Source: Halothiobacillus diazotrophicus (GTDB taxonomy: Bacteria; Pseudomonadota; Gammaproteobacteria; Halothiobacillales; Halothiobacillaceae). From it: a stretch of DNA of 64,000 nt. The stretch covers positions 1,747,001-1,811,000 of the forward strand of contig NZ_CP016027.1 of assembly GCF_001663815.1 (NCBI RefSeq), read 5' to 3'. A program made the translations under genes and the position numbers. The notes under the pieces were generated by a model, which was given only the letters and a program-made list of their open reading frames with translations, was not told the DNA's origin and did no database searches. This document shows positions 63,156 to 64,000 of this stretch, piece after piece. Within the stretch, counting starts at the first letter, position 1, and each line of letters begins with the position of its first letter.

Positions 63156-64000
63156 ATGAATGCGCCCAACGAATGTCGACGCCTTGGGGATCGCTCCGAG
63201 CGAAGCTCAGCACAATCTATCGCCCGCCTGTTCCTGATAATCGGCCTGCTCGCGTCGTCCGGCGTGGTCATCGCCGACGACGAGATGCCGGCAGGCAGCG
63301 TTGTCGTCGTTCGCACGACAGTCACCCCAACTCAGAGCGGCTACGGGGCCATCCGGCCCGTAGCCGACGTGGCGCTGACCGCCCAGGAAACCGGCCGAAT
63401 CACCGATTTCAGCATACTGCCCGGCCAACTCATCAAAAAGGATACGGTGATCGGGCATCTCACCGGTACCACGATCGAAGCACGTCGCGCCGAATATCGG
63501 GCGCGTCTGCAGCAAGCCACGGCAGCCGAAACGCATGCCGAGCAACTGCTGACCATCGACCGACGCACCCTGTCCGACCAAATCAGCACCCGACAACAGC
63601 TCATCGGTGCAGAACAGGCCCTAAAACGCGCGCAGGGCGAGCGACGCGTCGCCCAAGCTCGGTTGAACGAATTGATCCGAAAAACCGTCGTGCGCAGCCC
63701 GATCGACGGTACCGTCACGACCGTCGAACACGTCGACGGCAGTCTTGTCCGGCCGGGAACAGTCATCGCGCGTCTTGCCCCCATCCAGAATCTGCACCTT
63801 ACCGCCCGCTTTTTCGATTCACCCATCACACCCGGCATGCGCGGGGTATTTCTCCCCCTCGGTTCGCACACCCCCATCGCCGTCCGGGTCACCCAGGTAT
63901 TGCCCATCGATCCACGTGATGGGAGTCGGCCCGCCTTATTGCGTCCTATCGCGGCGACGGCGCCGTCCGATTGGGTCATGGGCGTCGCCGGCCGGGTCGA
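63156..64000 (+). CDS. HlyD-type periplasmic adaptor of an efflux system (runs off window)
   Basis: An open frame from ATG 63156 to the right edge (281 codons, no stop). A signal/anchor (SIARLFLIIGLLASSGVVIA) is followed by the first half of the barrel-sandwich (VALTAQETGRITDFSILPGQ), a short helical hairpin (RRAEYRARLQQATAAETHAE onward) and the second half (VVRSPIDGTVTTVEHVDGSL), then the start of a beta-barrel domain (LHLTARFFDSPITPGMRG). This is the membrane-fusion-protein layout of RND adaptors. It presumably heads an efflux operon continuing to the right. It differs from the adaptor at 38754, so the genome has at least two such systems. Confidence 0.85.
   Translation, partial: MNAPNECRRLGDRSERSSAQSIARLFLIIGLLASSGVVIADDEMPAGSVVVVRTTVTPTQSGYGAIRPVADVALTAQETGRITDFSILPGQLIKKDTVIGHLTGTTIEARRAEYRARLQQATAAETHAEQLLTIDRRTLSDQISTRQQLIGAEQALKRAQGERRVAQARLNELIRKTVVRSPIDGTVTTVEHVDGSLVRPGTVIARLAPIQNLHLTARFFDSPITPGMRGVFLPLGSHTPIAVRVTQVLPIDPRDGSRPALLRPIAATAPSDWVMGVAGRV

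Overview
The window looks like a chromosomal segment of a free-living gammaproteobacterium with high GC. ZipA is essentially confined to Gammaproteobacteria, and the smc-zipA-ligA order at 18.4-25.0 kb is typical of members that use SMC rather than MukB. Persulfide/thiosulfate-type genes (persulfide dioxygenase-like hydrolase, YeeE/YedE transporter, ArsR-rhodanese regulator) next to a membrane-anchored dihaem cytochrome c fit a sulfur-metabolising, possibly chemolithotrophic, lifestyle. That lifestyle is an inference; the species was not identified.

Layout, left half. 0-2.4 kb (minus): FetAB-type ABC exporter (cut by the window edge) and an MFS permease. 2.4-5.1 kb (plus): sulfur-stress operon behind an inverted-repeat operator. 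5.2-9.0 kb: dihaem cytochrome c, recG, and a small heat-shock protein with a sigma-32-like promoter. 9.1-13.4 kb (minus): phosphorelay operon of a haem-binding hybrid histidine kinase, a receiver protein and a diguanylate cyclase. 13.6-17.7 kb: Ser/Thr phosphorylation module (PP2C phosphatase, LysM lipoprotein, transmembrane kinase, FHA protein). 17.9-25.0 kb: queF, smc, zipA, ligA. 25.5-27.3 kb: outer-membrane barrel plus Tat-exported TlpA thioredoxin. 27.3-31.7 kb (minus): two-subunit molybdenum hydroxylase with XdhC and MocA maturation factors. 32-34.6 kb: acetyltransferase, DUF3817 protein, and glnA with a sigma-54 promoter and an NtrC-like site. 34.9-43.3 kb: EnvZ/OmpR-type two-component system divergent from an HME-RND metal-efflux operon ending in a DUF3240 gene.

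Right part (43.4-61.9 kb, minus) is the accessory region: a contact-dependent growth inhibition (CDI) island of order cdiB-cdiA-cdiI, followed by a decaying array of orphan CdiA C-terminal (CT) fragments and immunity genes. The main effector is a 3892-residue CdiA ending in a predicted EndoU-type nuclease. Downstream lie a second EndoU tail/immunity pair, a papain-like CT/immunity pair, a Sel1-repeat gene directly behind a CT remnant, an unusual gene joining a thioredoxin-like domain and a DsbD-alpha-like domain that both lack their cysteines, and a last CT fragment abutting the efflux operon. Inside cdiA a 969-bp segment is present twice, almost unchanged.

The most interesting signals are: (1) the two EndoU toxin/immunity pairs are near-identical on both flanks but diverge in one block spanning the toxin 3' end and immunity 5' end; (2) the Sel1 and redox-dead DsbD-like genes sit where immunity genes are expected; (3) the junctions carry a shared repeat. 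The window ends inside a periplasmic adaptor gene (63156-64000).
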